A DNA stretch of 64,000 bases from Sarcodiotheca gaudichaudii (GCA_032355985.1 JAUKVZ010000007.1:156750-220749), one strand, 5' to 3'; shown: positions 17,736 through 26,685, counted from the first letter of the stretch. Notes: generated from the letters alone by a model not told the origin. Numbers and translations are program-made.

Positions 17736-18254
17736 ATGGATGCGCGCCATACCTGCGAGGTGCTGACGAGCCAGTATGAGGCGGCGCTGTCGATGCTGCT
17801 GTGGTGCGTCGAGTCCTGCCCCGATGAAGCATGGGATGCGCCAGTGGTGAACATGACGTTTTGCCAGGCCGCGTTTCATGCGCTCTTTTTCTGCGATTAC
17901 TATCTGGGCGATCCGGATGAGGCGACATTCAGGGCGCAGGCGTTTCATCAAGCGCATGCGGATGTGTTTCGTGACTATGAAGAGCTGGAGGATCGGGCGC
18001 AGGTGTTGATGTACGAGCGCGATTGGGTGGCGCTGTACGGCGAGCATTGCGCTAAGAAGATGCGCGATGTGCTGTCACGGGCGACTGGGGAGTCGCTGGC
18101 GGCGGCGTGCGGGTTTGCGCGTCGGCCCTTTTCGCGCCTGGAGTTGCATGTCGTGAACGTGCGGCATGTGCAGCATCATGCGGGGCAGCTTGGGATTGTG
18201 CTGCGGGAGCGGTTCGAGCTTGGTTTGCCGTGGGCGCAGGCGGGGTTGATTTAG
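17736..18254 (+). CDS. DinB-like domain protein
   Basis: A 172-residue all-helical protein with well-placed histidines: HALFFCDYYL near residue 49 and HVVNVRHVQHHAGQLGIVLR near 137-156. This is the DinB/YfiT-like metal-binding pattern of a four-helix bundle with three metal-ligand histidines. Members include thiol S-transferases and many uncharacterised proteins. Start at 17736 lies 24 bp after the previous gene, so it may be cotranscribed. Function beyond metal-dependent transferase-type chemistry cannot be assigned. Its 3' end overlaps the convergent gene at 18251 by 4 bp. Confidence 0.78.
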   Translation: MDARHTCEVLTSQYEAALSMLLWCVESCPDEAWDAPVVNMTFCQAAFHALFFCDYYLGDPDEATFRAQAFHQAHADVFRDYEELEDRAQVLMYERDWVALYGEHCAKKMRDVLSRATGESLAAACGFARRPFSRLELHVVNVRHVQHHAGQLGIVLRERFELGLPWAQAGLI

Positions 18255-18469
18255 TAGTCGATATTGGGCGAGGCGCCTTTGGCATTGGACTTTTCGCGCG
18301 TGCCGCGCAGGCCATCCCATTTGCGGACTTCCCAGATGTGCTCGCCGTCAATTTTTCGCTGCACAATCTCCACGCTCGGATAGCCATCCCTTATGGCCGT
18401 CGTAATCTCGGTCCAAGCGCGTTTCGCAGAGACGTTGTTTGGCAGCCTGACTCTATCGAAGTACGCCAT
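18251..18469 (-). CDS. small hypothetical protein
   Basis: A 72-residue product, mixed charged with no membrane segment. The sequence MAYFDRVRLPNNVSAKRAWTE then a predicted strand-rich middle (SVEIVQRKIDGEHIWEVRKW) suggests a compact alpha/beta fold. It follows the 429-residue lipoprotein gene by only 3 bp on the same strand and probably shares its transcript. No family recognised. Confidence 0.55.
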   Translation of the reverse strand: MAYFDRVRLPNNVSAKRAWTEITTAIRDGYPSVEIVQRKIDGEHIWEVRKWDGLRGTREKSNAKGASPNIDY

Positions 18470-18472
18470 CGG

Positions 18473-19762
18473 TCAATTCTCCGTCTGCTGAATTGCATCA
18501 CGAAGGCTCTCAGCAAGCTTCGCCCGACTGATAGGAGGCGTTGCGTTGTTGACAGCGCTCAGCCACGCAGATTGGGGTCTTCTTGTTTCGAGCGCCTCGT
18601 TATAGCGCGTCTCAAGATCGGTGTTGAACTGCACAGCGACGCCGAAGACTCGAGCCTGCCTTTCGTCCGGCATCGCCTTCACCTCGTCGAGCACCCCATG
18701 GTATTGCTCATCTATTGGAGTGAACGCTGTGTCGGACAGCGGGACGGCTTTGTTCTCGAGCACCTGGAAAGTCGGGATCATGCCGCCGATGTCGCCCTGG
18801 GAGTTGATGACGACATCGAAGCCGTGGTATCCGACGACGATGGGCTCTGTGAATGTCTCGACGAAGCTGATCGTGCGGCCGGATGCGAACGTGGCGCGAA
18901 CGGAAGCGCCGGGCAGGATGCGTCCTGCGGCATCGGTCGCTGCGCCGAGTTGCTTGAGGTTCTGATTGATCTGATCGACGGATAAGCCGTTTTCGAGTTG
19001 GTTGGATGTGTCGCTGACGGGCTGGCTTGCGCCGGCGTCGATGCCGCCGCCCATGGTTGAGGTTGCCGAGAGCACGACTTCGAATGATTTGGCGGCAAAG
19101 ACGCGCGTGACGACGCGCAAGTAGCGCGGCGGGCCGTCGGGATTGGGTTTGGCGGCGTCGAAGCGTCCTGTACGCGCGGCTTCCTGCAGCTGTTCGTAGA
19201 GCGAGGTGGCGTCGACGCCGTAGGTGATGGCGTCGGCGATGGTGATGGAGCCGGTGGCGGATGCGGCGCCGGTGATGCTGAGCGCGAAGGGCACGGACTG
19301 GACGGGGATGGCGACGCTGAGGCCGCCGGAGTTTGAGACTTTGAAGCTGTAGCTGGGGAAGCCGGCTTTGGGGAACTTGTTCCACGGGACATCAGCGCCG
19401 CTCTCGCGCCATTCGGCGGGAAGTGTGAGTCTGTTCGGCCTTGTGCCGGTCCATGATTCGTAGGACTGCGGATACGAATCGGGGTTGAGGCGCGTCAGAC
19501 GCAGGTCCGTCGGAAGGAAACCGCGATCACGATAGGTGGCGCTTTGTTTGGCGATGCTTCGATCAACAAGGAAGACATCACCGGGCTGGAAGTCCTGCGT
19601 GAGCGGATAGACGGGCACGACCTGACTTGCGCGGATGGTCATCGACCAGTCGCGCGCGATGAGCTCCATCTGGCGCTCTTTTTGTTTGAGGGCGAACTCC
19701 TGACAGCCGGTGCAGGAGACAAGCATCGCGGCGAGGAGCGCGATCGTGTGAAGTTTGATCAT
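18473..19762 (-). CDS. hypothetical outer-membrane-type lipoprotein
   Basis: A 429-residue protein with a lipoprotein signal (lipobox-like VSCTGC, Cys at about 20). The mature part begins with a heptad-like helical stretch (EFALKQKERQMELIARDW), followed by mixed alpha/beta sequence rich in Thr/Ser/Ala. A notable stretch near residues 165-200 (SITGAASATGSITIADAITYGVD) looks beta-structured. No enzyme motif found. The next gene upstream is more than 400 bp away and divergent. Function unknown; cell-envelope location is inferred from the lipobox. Confidence 0.65.
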   Translation of the reverse strand: MIKLHTIALLAAMLVSCTGCQEFALKQKERQMELIARDWSMTIRASQVVPVYPLTQDFQPGDVFLVDRSIAKQSATYRDRGFLPTDLRLTRLNPDSYPQSYESWTGTRPNRLTLPAEWRESGADVPWNKFPKAGFPSYSFKVSNSGGLSVAIPVQSVPFALSITGAASATGSITIADAITYGVDATSLYEQLQEAARTGRFDAAKPNPDGPPRYLRVVTRVFAAKSFEVVLSATSTMGGGIDAGASQPVSDTSNQLENGLSVDQINQNLKQLGAATDAAGRILPGASVRATFASGRTISFVETFTEPIVVGYHGFDVVINSQGDIGGMIPTFQVLENKAVPLSDTAFTPIDEQYHGVLDEVKAMPDERQARVFGVAVQFNTDLETRYNEALETRRPQSAWLSAVNNATPPISRAKLAESLRDAIQQTEN

Positions 19763-19820
19763 GGGTCGATCCCCCTCTCAAAGGATGATCGCCACGATAC
19801 CTCGGTGATGAGCGGGCGGC

Positions 19821-19837
19821 ATCCCCTGGTAGGGGAT
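19821..19837. repeat. palindromic repeat ATCCCCT-GGT-AGGGGAT
   Basis: A second member of the 17-bp palindrome family: same 7-bp arms as at 11605 with a different 3-nt loop. It lies in the roughly 440-bp divergent intergenic region upstream of the lipoprotein gene at 19762. Confidence 0.75.
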
Positions 19838-19880
19838 GTGCTGATAGAGCGCCTTCCTGCGTGATGGAGCGCAGTTGTTC

Positions 19881-19911
19881 GTAGTGCATCCCCTGCCAGG
19901 GGATGCACTAC
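19881..19911. repeat. extended 31-bp perfect palindrome of the ATCCCCT family
   Basis: The 17-bp core (ATCCCCT-GCC-AGGGGAT, 19888-19904) is flanked by 7 more complementary bases on each side (GTAGTGC and GCACTAC), giving 14-bp perfect arms around a 3-nt loop. It would be a very stable hairpin in RNA or a cruciform/protein site in DNA. It lies 44 bp from the copy at 19821-19837. No T-run follows on either strand. Confidence 0.8.
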
Positions 19912-20065
19912 ATGGTTGACGCTGGCGTCTTTGTTCGGGGGCGCGCGCCTCATTCGCGTGTGTTGCGCATGCGTTGTGCGCCCCATGTTCCAACTCTTGA
20001 CGTTGCGCGACATTGCGCATTGATCGACTCGGAGTATGCGCCCTGCGCGCACGAAGTGACGCGCG

Positions 20066-20097
20066 TTTGACAGTCAAAACTGTTTGAGCGCGAATCT
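20066..20097 (+). promoter_or_regulatory. possible promoter/operator before FG-GAP gene
   Basis: TTGACA at 20067-20072 is a consensus -35 box lying inside a perfect palindrome TTTGAC-A-GTCAAA (20066-20078). The -10 is poor (GAATCT at 20092, 19-bp spacing). The palindrome over a -35 suggests an operator, but the weak -10 keeps this tentative. Confidence 0.35.
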
Positions 20098-20203
20098 GCG
20101 CGCGTTAGAGTCGGCGTGCTCCTTGGAGCGTCGGCCTCCTCATGAGTCATGCGTTGCCTCATACCGCCGCACCGAGAACGCGAAGATATCGGGAGTAGCA
20201 GTG

Positions 20204-22522
20204 ATGCTTACGAATCGGGATTCGTTGATCCGAGGTTGCTGTGTTTTTGGCTTGGTTTTGGGAGGAGGCGGGCTCTTTGCCAACGGCGAGATTGTGATAA
20301 CGGACGCCGACGGAGATCCGCCAATCGCCGCATTCTTTGAGTCGCCCGGTGTGAGTGGCTTCGCTGGCAAGCGCGTGGCTGCTCTTGAGTTTGATCTCGA
20401 CGGTGAAGGCCGGAACGACTTCATCGTCGGCGCGCCGCATGTCGATTCATCCGGTTCCGCATCTTCACCGGACTATGAGACGGACGATGCCGGCCGTGTC
20501 TATGTGGTCTCGGGTGACGATGGATCTGTGCTGCTTGAATTCACGCACTCAGCGCCAGGCATTCTGGGTGTAGGCGTCGACAATTTGGGCACGCGACCAG
20601 ACCCTGAGAACATGAACGAAGAGCGGCCAGTCATCGTGATTTCAGCCGCGGCCGATGCGCGAATCGACCCCAATGATCCAAATGATCCGCAAGATCCTGA
20701 GGATGTCAATCCTCGCGGCGTCTATGTGATCCATCTCACGCAGGACCTGATGACTGAGTTTGCAAACGGAAATGAAGATCCGCTCGATGTCGATAACTGG
20801 GCGTGTATACGGATCTACGGCGAGGTATATCAGAAACTCGACGAGAATGGAGATCCTGAATGGCACGATTCTCCGACGAATTCGGTGCCACGGGTCGCCG
20901 GGGACAGACTGGGCTACAACGTCGCGAATGTCGGAGATGTGAACGGTGACGGCTACGTCGACTTTTGCGCGGGCGCTGATCGAGCAAATGGCAACATGAT
21001 TGGGCGGGCGTATGTGTATTTCATGCCGACGACGATCCCGAATATTTACGCGTCGTCACCAGATCCGGACATTGTCTATGACCTGCGAGAGAATCCCGAT
21101 CCCCCGCTTTCTTACACGAGCCCCGATCCCCCTTTGCCCTACGTGAAAATCCAGCTGCCGGAACACGGAACCGGCAATTTGGTCGATCTGAATGGCGCAT
21201 CGACAGCCTCCGGCACGCTTTATCAGTTCACCGCGAACAGCACTCACGTTGATTCGAACTTCGGCGAACAGGTGTCACCTGCGGGCAATTTCAATGGCGA
21301 CACACTCGATGTGATGAGCGAAGACATGCCACTTCACGACGTGTTGATCGGTTCACCGAATTGGGTGCAGCCGTGGCCCGAGAAATCAAAAGTCGAGAAC
21401 CCAACTGAGAGTGGAGAGACTCCGCAGCAGACCGGGGCGGCGTATGTGATCGGGTTCCGCGAGAGTGACCCCGGAACCTCAGGACTTGATGAACTCTTCG
21501 TCTACCACTTGTTCATCGACATCGAAGACGATCCCAACATTGTTGTAGGTCTCGACGACATCGCTGGCGGAACGGACTTTGGTGGCGAGCATCCTGAAGA
21601 TGGTCAGTTGTTTGGCAAGGATCTGTATTGCGCTGGTGATGTCGTTGGCGACGATACGACCGGCGCTGATGGACTCTCAGATGTGATGATCGGCGCCAAG
21701 AATTACGGCGCGATTTTTGTCATTCCTGATCCTCCGGGGCCTCCCACGTTCCCCGATCAGCACCTGGCATCGCTCCGTGGCCGTATCTATGTGTTCGGGG
21801 GCTTTTCCGGCGATCCTGGGGACTTCGTGGCTGAAGACCAGTTGGCGCTGATATTCGATGGTTGCCCAACATGCACGACTGACGTGGAATACAACGCGAT
21901 TAATTACTGGAAGTTCGGCGCCTCGCTGGACATGCTGGAAGACATCGATGGAGACGGCAGGACTGAGATCGCATTCGGCGCCACAGCAGCCAATTTCGGC
22001 AGCGTGGGACAAGGCGGCGCTTGGGTCTACTTGTCTACAGAAATTGGCACCGGACCCAACGGAGTAGGTCCGGAACTCCCTCGGAATGGACTAACAGCGA
22101 CGGATCTGAACAATTCCATTGTCACGGCCGAACCGACACTTGAGATCCAGGGCACAACTGCGCGAAGCACTCTCGGAAAGCACATGCGTCACGCGTTCAT
22201 TACGGAGGATTGCTATCAGGATCTTGTAATTGGGCTGTTTCGTTGGAATGATCCCGCGTTCGATCCTACTCCGGTGATGTTCGGAGGACCACCAACCCAA
22301 GGGCGCGCCGATGGCGCGGCGATCGTTGTTGATGTGCGCGCTGCGATTTATCCATGTATTGCCGATATTGATGGAGATGGATCCGTCGGTTCGAGTGACC
22401 TTTCGATCCTCATCGGAGCATGGAATGAAGAAGGACCAAATCGCGCGGATGTCACTGGTGATTGTGTGGTCAACTCAGCGGACACAGCCGAGCTTGTCAG
22501 CAGTTGGGGGCCATGCAACTAG
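20204..22522 (+). CDS. secreted FG-GAP repeat protein with C-terminal dockerin-like domain
   Basis: A 772-residue exported protein. The ATG at 20204 has GGGAG 10 bp upstream and opens a signal peptide (CCVFGLVLGGGGLFANG). Several FG-GAP/integrin-alpha-like repeats follow, with calcium-loop motifs such as DLDGEGRNDFIVGAPH, DVNGDGYVDFCAGAD and DIDGDGRTEIAFGA. The final roughly 55 residues carry two dockerin-type EF-hand-like loops (DIDGDGSVGSSDLSILIGAW and DVTGDCVVNSADTAEL), a frequent ending in planctomycete exoproteins. It is likely a calcium-dependent surface or extracellular structural protein. An upstream ATG at 20084 in the same frame lacks a signal and was rejected. Confidence 0.87.
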   Translation: MLTNRDSLIRGCCVFGLVLGGGGLFANGEIVITDADGDPPIAAFFESPGVSGFAGKRVAALEFDLDGEGRNDFIVGAPHVDSSGSASSPDYETDDAGRVYVVSGDDGSVLLEFTHSAPGILGVGVDNLGTRPDPENMNEERPVIVISAAADARIDPNDPNDPQDPEDVNPRGVYVIHLTQDLMTEFANGNEDPLDVDNWACIRIYGEVYQKLDENGDPEWHDSPTNSVPRVAGDRLGYNVANVGDVNGDGYVDFCAGADRANGNMIGRAYVYFMPTTIPNIYASSPDPDIVYDLRENPDPPLSYTSPDPPLPYVKIQLPEHGTGNLVDLNGASTASGTLYQFTANSTHVDSNFGEQVSPAGNFNGDTLDVMSEDMPLHDVLIGSPNWVQPWPEKSKVENPTESGETPQQTGAAYVIGFRESDPGTSGLDELFVYHLFIDIEDDPNIVVGLDDIAGGTDFGGEHPEDGQLFGKDLYCAGDVVGDDTTGADGLSDVMIGAKNYGAIFVIPDPPGPPTFPDQHLASLRGRIYVFGGFSGDPGDFVAEDQLALIFDGCPTCTTDVEYNAINYWKFGASLDMLEDIDGDGRTEIAFGATAANFGSVGQGGAWVYLSTEIGTGPNGVGPELPRNGLTATDLNNSIVTAEPTLEIQGTTARSTLGKHMRHAFITEDCYQDLVIGLFRWNDPAFDPTPVMFGGPPTQGRADGAAIVVDVRAAIYPCIADIDGDGSVGSSDLSILIGAWNEEGPNRADVTGDCVVNSADTAELVSSWGPCN

Positions 22523-22594
22523 AGCTATTACGCGAGAACTAAGAGACGCTCTCGGCTGCTGAAGCTTGGGCTGCGTAGCGAGAGGCAGGAGCCC

Positions 22595-22626
22595 AAAGCG
22601 GGCGCCCAATTGCTGCGCCCGCTTTT
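22595..22626. terminator. bidirectional intrinsic terminator
   Basis: AAAGCGGGCGC and GCGCCCGCTTT form an 11-bp stem around a 9-nt loop, followed by T on the plus strand and, read on the minus strand, also ending in a short T tract. It lies between the convergent FG-GAP and malate dehydrogenase genes and can serve both. Confidence 0.8.
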
Positions 22627-22647
22627 GCACTTCGTCCCCTCTTGCGC

Positions 22648-23598
22648 TTACGCCAGCTCCGGGAACATATCCGTCACAACCTTGACCAGGTCCTTGACGT
22701 GGCTGATGGATTCGTCCATCAGCTTTTTCTCGTCGCCGTCGAGGTCGATTTCGAGGACGTTGGTCACGCCGCCGTCGCCGAGGATGCAGGGGACGCCGAC
22801 GAAGTAGCCGCCGATGCCGTATTCCTTTTCGCAGTAGGCGGCGCAGGGAAGGATGCGCTTCTTGTTCTTGATGATGGCTTCGGCCATCTGGACGGAGCCT
22901 GACGCCGGGGCGTAGTAGGCGCTGGTGCCCATGAGTTTGACGATCTCGCCGCCGCCGACCTTGGCGCGATCAACGCAGGCGTTGATGGTTTCGGCGGGCA
23001 GGAGCTGGCTGACGGGGATGCCGTGGACTGAGGTGTAGCGCGGCAGCGGGACCATGTCATCACCATGGCCGCCGAGAAGGAGTGCGCTGATATCTTCGAC
23101 GGAGCAGTCAAGCTCCATGGCGAGGAAGGCGCGGAAGCGGGCGACATCCAGCGCGCCGGCCTGGCCGACGATGCGATTGGTCGGGAAGCCGGAGGCCTTC
23201 CATGCGGTGTAGACCATCGCGTCGAGCGGATTGGAGACGACGATCATCACGGAGTCCGGCGCGTATTCGGCGACCTGTTCGGCGACGGACTTGACGATCT
23301 TGACGTTGGTCTGGATGAGATCGTCGCGGCTCATGCCGGGCTTGCGCGGGAGGCCTGCCGTCACGATGACGACATCGGAGCCGGCGACATCCTTGTAGTC
23401 GCTGGTGCCGGTGACCATGGAGTCGTATCGCTCGATGGGCGCGCAGCAGAAGAGATCGAGGGCTTTGCCCTGAGCGACGCCGAGCTTGTCGGGGATGTCG
23501 ACGAGGACGACGTCTCCAAGTTCCTTGCTGGCGGCCCAGTGGGCGCATGTGGCGCCGACGTTTCCTGCTCCGATGACACTGATTTTTGCGCGACGCAT
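22648..23598 (-). CDS. mdh: malate dehydrogenase (NAD-dependent, LDH-like type)
   Basis: A 316-residue enzyme oxidising malate to oxaloacetate with NAD in the TCA cycle. Seen: Rossmann loop GAGNVGATCAHW at the N-terminus, the substrate-loop arginines in LPRKPGMSRDDL, and the catalytic histidine in LLGGHGDDMVPL. Length and motifs match the LDH-like malate dehydrogenases used by many bacteria. Start at 23598 (MRRAKISVIG) has GGAGAG 7 nt upstream; the longer frame to 23685 was rejected. It is a single-gene unit ending at the bidirectional terminator. Confidence 0.94.
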   Translation of the reverse strand: MRRAKISVIGAGNVGATCAHWAASKELGDVVLVDIPDKLGVAQGKALDLFCCAPIERYDSMVTGTSDYKDVAGSDVVIVTAGLPRKPGMSRDDLIQTNVKIVKSVAEQVAEYAPDSVMIVVSNPLDAMVYTAWKASGFPTNRIVGQAGALDVARFRAFLAMELDCSVEDISALLLGGHGDDMVPLPRYTSVHGIPVSQLLPAETINACVDRAKVGGGEIVKLMGTSAYYAPASGSVQMAEAIIKNKKRILPCAAYCEKEYGIGGYFVGVPCILGDGGVTNVLEIDLDGDEKKLMDESISHVKDLVKVVTDMFPELA

Positions 23599-23709
23599 CG
23601 GGGTCTCTCCTCGATTCGCTTGGTTTTGGGGTTGGTTTTGTTGGTGACCGGGCGGCAGTGTATCGGGGGAGGCTGGGCACTGCATCGGCCGGCCGCGGCT
23701 TTGGCCGCC

Positions 23710-24309
23710 TCAGTCCGCGGAGGGCTGGGCGACGGGCTGGACGGGCTTGAAGACACGAAACGCGGGCGGTTGGTCGTCTTCGGGATCGAGCATGAGCATG
23801 CGTGTGGGCGCGGACTGGCGCAGGCCTTTGTCTGCGATGATGTCGTCGGATGCGTGACTGCGCGCGGGAAGGTCGGCGGCGCTTGTCTCGTAGACCATTG
23901 CGCGGAAGGCCGGCCAGGTGGTCACTTCGTAGGGCTCGGTTGCGGCAATGGATTCATTGCCGATGGGCATGGCGATGGTCCACTGCAACTGATCCTGCGG
24001 CGTTGTGCGAGGATCGTCCGGATACACGCCGATGAAGATGGCGTCGGTCGTGTCGAGGCCCTGCCGCATGGCGTATGCGCTCAGGTCGCTGATCACCTGT
24101 TCGTATTGTGCATAGGAGCCTTGCACGCGCACCTGGAGCACGCGCTGTGCGGGGACATCGCGGATGTCCATGCGATCATCGAGGGCGGCGTGGGGGCTGC
24201 GCAGCAGGGAAGGCGTGTTCGACCGGCATGCCGCGAGGGAAAGACAGGCCAACACAAGAGAGGCAATCGCGCTCGTTCGAAGGAATCGAGTGTTCATGCG
24301 TGCAATCAT
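23710..24309 (-). CDS. lipoprotein with GyrI-like effector-binding fold
   Basis: About 199 residues. A lipoprotein signal peptide (SLVLACLSLAAC) is followed by a domain with the spacing of GyrI/SOUL-like small-molecule-binding proteins: QRVLQVRVQGSYAQYEQVISDLSAYAMRQGL, then DAIFIGVYPDDP and late EPYEVTTWPAFRAMVYET. Such domains bind drugs or hydrophobic ligands. The ATG at 24309 overlaps the upstream gene's stop by 4 nt (ATGA); the ATG at 24297 (MNTRFLRTS) is an alternative. Coupling to the ankyrin-like gene suggests a common task downstream of the ECF module. The fold call is moderate. Confidence 0.62.
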   Translation of the reverse strand: MIARMNTRFLRTSAIASLVLACLSLAACRSNTPSLLRSPHAALDDRMDIRDVPAQRVLQVRVQGSYAQYEQVISDLSAYAMRQGLDTTDAIFIGVYPDDPRTTPQDQLQWTIAMPIGNESIAATEPYEVTTWPAFRAMVYETSAADLPARSHASDDIIADKGLRQSAPTRMLMLDPEDDQPPAFRVFKPVQPVAQPSAD

Positions 24310-25100
24310 GGTGTCGTCGAGGGTATCCGATGGGCGACACCAATTGGAAACCCTTCGCGCAGCATGACGCGACGGCATGGTTCATGTGTCACTTCAAAGA
24401 TGAGTTCCGCGGGTGTTCCCTCCAGGGCAAAACGCGCCTGGCCCTGATGAAGCAGCCGGATCTGAGGACGTCCCGGAGCGCGGACGTGCACGCCATCGCC
24501 TACGGCGACGATGTCAAACTCCATCGTGCGCCCATCCGCCTCCAGTTTGTATCGACCGAGCAGGCGCTTGATAAGGCGTGGAGGCGTCGGGAGGTCCAAA
24601 GTCTGAGGCTTGCCAATGGCGCCCCGTTCTTCCAGCAATTTGGCGACGGGCTGGGCGTTCTCTCCGCCGGCGATTGCGTGATCGAGCAATGACAGCCCGT
24701 GTGGGCCTTCGGCGCGGATGATGTCCGGATTGGCGTCGAGCACTGACCTGACTGTCCCAACGTGTCCGAGCGTTGCGGCGACGAAGATGGTGTAGGGCGC
24801 CTGGCGAGACAAGAGGAACAGCACGATCTCGATCGATCCGGTGTGGGCCGCGGCGTCGATGGCGGACTCGAAATCACCAGGCGCCCATTCCCATGCGGCG
24901 CGCAACAGGCGCGGCTCGCGATCGAGGAGTGTGCGCGTTCTCTCCAGGTTGGTGTGAGCGGTGCGAACGAAATCGAGCACAAGGTCGTCGGGCAATACAC
25001 GGACGCCCTGCTCATCGAGATCTTGTGCGAATTGGCCAAGCATCGGCGCCGCGACGCCGGCCGCCAATGATTGCGCCATAAACAGGCGTCTCGTATTCAT
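24306..25100 (-). CDS. exported ankyrin-repeat-like protein
   Basis: A 264-residue protein. The N-terminus (MNTRRLFMAQSLAAGVAAPML) has a twin-arginine-like start and hydrophobic core, so export is likely. Residues about 60-165 carry ankyrin-type repeats (DFESAIDAAAHTGSIEIVLFLLSRQAP, TIFVAATLGHVGTVRSVLDANPDII, GLSLLDHAIAGGENAQPVAKLLEERGA). The C-terminal third is a beta-rich domain of unknown type. Ankyrin repeats bind proteins. It is coupled by ATGA to the GyrI-like lipoprotein gene and preceded by the ECF/membrane-protein pair about 60 bp away, suggesting one regulon. Confidence 0.72.
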   Translation of the reverse strand: MNTRRLFMAQSLAAGVAAPMLGQFAQDLDEQGVRVLPDDLVLDFVRTAHTNLERTRTLLDREPRLLRAAWEWAPGDFESAIDAAAHTGSIEIVLFLLSRQAPYTIFVAATLGHVGTVRSVLDANPDIIRAEGPHGLSLLDHAIAGGENAQPVAKLLEERGAIGKPQTLDLPTPPRLIKRLLGRYKLEADGRTMEFDIVAVGDGVHVRAPGRPQIRLLHQGQARFALEGTPAELIFEVTHEPCRRVMLREGFPIGVAHRIPSTTP

Positions 25101-25160
25101 ATGATCCGGTCCTTTCCGCGGGAGTGGCGGATGGGTGTGTCAACGGCGCCAGGTGGAACA

Positions 25161-26150
25161 TCAGGTGTCACCCTTTTCGGCGGCGCCGGAGGAACGCGCT
25201 TTTGTGGGCGTGTCATTTTCGGAGAGCTCTTTCAACATGGAGTCGATCGCATCCAGAAGCGCATTGGCGCCGAGGGTTCGAATGGTCGCCATGCGAAGCT
25301 CGTGCTCAAGTTCGTGAAGCACGGAGTCCGGCACATCACTCTGCACTTCCATTTGTCTCATCTGGCTCAGTCGTTGAGCAGCGCGATTGTGGTTCTCGAT
25401 GCACCATTGTCGTTCGGCGAGACACATCAATCGCATCGCCTCCAGTTCGGCGCGCTGTGCGGAGATCAGATTGTCATTGAACCGATCGCGCAGATCGATC
25501 AGTTGCTTCAGCGTTTCCGTCCCGGCGGCGCTGACTGTGAGCCGGGACGACAGAACATCGCCAGGCGGCATCCATGAAGAGGGCGCAGCGGATGGATCCT
25601 GCCCGATGCCCGCCGGGAGTCGCTGGCGTTCCTGTGCTGCTTCGAGGCGGATGCTCAAACGCTTTCGAACGTAGTCGCGGCCGCCCGGGCGATCGGCCGT
25701 GATGCTGTCGATGGGCGACGCGCGTCGCAGGATGACTTCGCGCAGCTGGGATTCGAGGAGTTGCCGACGCTCCGTCGCGTTGATCCTGCGTTCTGACCAG
25801 TTCGACGTGTCGCCTTCGGATTCCGATGATTGGGCGGCTTCTTCGCTGCGCGCCAGGACGAAGGACTCCGATTCGCGCGCAAGCTCAAGCGCGATCTGCG
25901 CCCGCGTCAGCGCGAGCCGGGCGTCGCCGCGGGTTTGCGACGTCATCATGAGCGTGCCGGTTGCGCCGATCGCGATCGAACTGACGGCCACGGCCGCAAT
26001 GATGACCGCCAGGGCTCTGGACGGCTGACGCGGCGGCGTGGTCGATTGGAAGGAACGCGCGCGGCGAACCTGCGACAGAATCTCCCGCTCAAGACGCTGC
26101 GTGAAATCGGTGTCCGGTTTCAGCGGATCATGATCGTTGGACGGCGGCAT
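25161..26150 (-). CDS. single-pass membrane protein, candidate anti-sigma partner
   Basis: About 329 residues from the ATG at 26150. The N-terminal 45 residues are soluble and charged (PDTDFTQRLEREILSQVRRA). One transmembrane helix follows (ALAVIIAAVAVSSIAIGATGTLMM), then a long, mostly helical, coiled-coil-like outer part (about 90-310) with Glu/Arg/Leu heptads. The gene overlaps the ECF sigma gene by 23 bp, the standard arrangement for an anti-sigma factor. No zinc anti-sigma HxxxCxxC motif is present. The assignment therefore rests on position and topology. Confidence 0.62.
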   Translation of the reverse strand: MPPSNDHDPLKPDTDFTQRLEREILSQVRRARSFQSTTPPRQPSRALAVIIAAVAVSSIAIGATGTLMMTSQTRGDARLALTRAQIALELARESESFVLARSEEAAQSSESEGDTSNWSERRINATERRQLLESQLREVILRRASPIDSITADRPGGRDYVRKRLSIRLEAAQERQRLPAGIGQDPSAAPSSWMPPGDVLSSRLTVSAAGTETLKQLIDLRDRFNDNLISAQRAELEAMRLMCLAERQWCIENHNRAAQRLSQMRQMEVQSDVPDSVLHELEHELRMATIRTLGANALLDAIDSMLKELSENDTPTKARSSGAAEKGDT

Positions 26151-26685
26151 CGTGTGCGACCTCCTCTGACGTCTGGACAACAGGGCGTTGAGTCAAACTT
26201 CCCTTCAGACGCTTGCGAAGCTCTTCGCGAGCGCGCGCGACGCGGCGTTCGATGGCCTTTTCCGAGACGTTGTGTTCGACGGCGATCTGTCGTGTGGATT
26301 TCTCGTCGATATAGAAGGACTGAAGGACGCGCGCTCGATCCGGCCGGATTCTCGCCAGCCCCCACTGCACGAGGGCCGCGACCTCACTGGATGTTGTGAT
26401 TCCCGGTTGGGCCATCAGTCGCTCCAGGTCTGCCGCGGGTATGGACTGCGGCGACAATCGGCGGAAGTGACTGCTGATGAGATTGCTCGCGACCGTGCAC
26501 AGCCATGCGTGGGGCTGCTCCGGAAGACCACGATCAAGCCATGCGGCGACAGCCCTGCAATAGGCTTCCTGCACGATGTCTTCTGTCAACGCACGATCGG
26601 CGCCGACGCGGCGCGCGACGAATCCGTACAAGTCCATCACCGTTCGGCGATAGACATCGATGATCTCATCATTTGAAAGCGGCAT
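26128..26685 (-). CDS. ECF-type sigma factor
   Basis: A 185-residue sigma factor: region 2 YGFVARRVGADRALTEDIVQEAYCRAVAAW and PHAWLCTVASNLISSHFRR, region 4 RPDRARVLQSFYIDEKSTRQIAVEHNVSEKAIERRVARAREELRK. Both core-binding and -35 recognition regions are intact. The start at 26685 (MPLSNDEII) was preferred to ATG 26709. The 3' end overlaps the membrane-protein gene by 23 bp, implying translational coupling of a sigma/anti-sigma-type pair. The ankyrin and GyrI-like genes downstream may be its targets. Confidence 0.9.
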   Translation of the reverse strand: MPLSNDEIIDVYRRTVMDLYGFVARRVGADRALTEDIVQEAYCRAVAAWLDRGLPEQPHAWLCTVASNLISSHFRRLSPQSIPAADLERLMAQPGITTSSEVAALVQWGLARIRPDRARVLQSFYIDEKSTRQIAVEHNVSEKAIERRVARAREELRKRLKGSLTQRPVVQTSEEVAHDAAVQRS

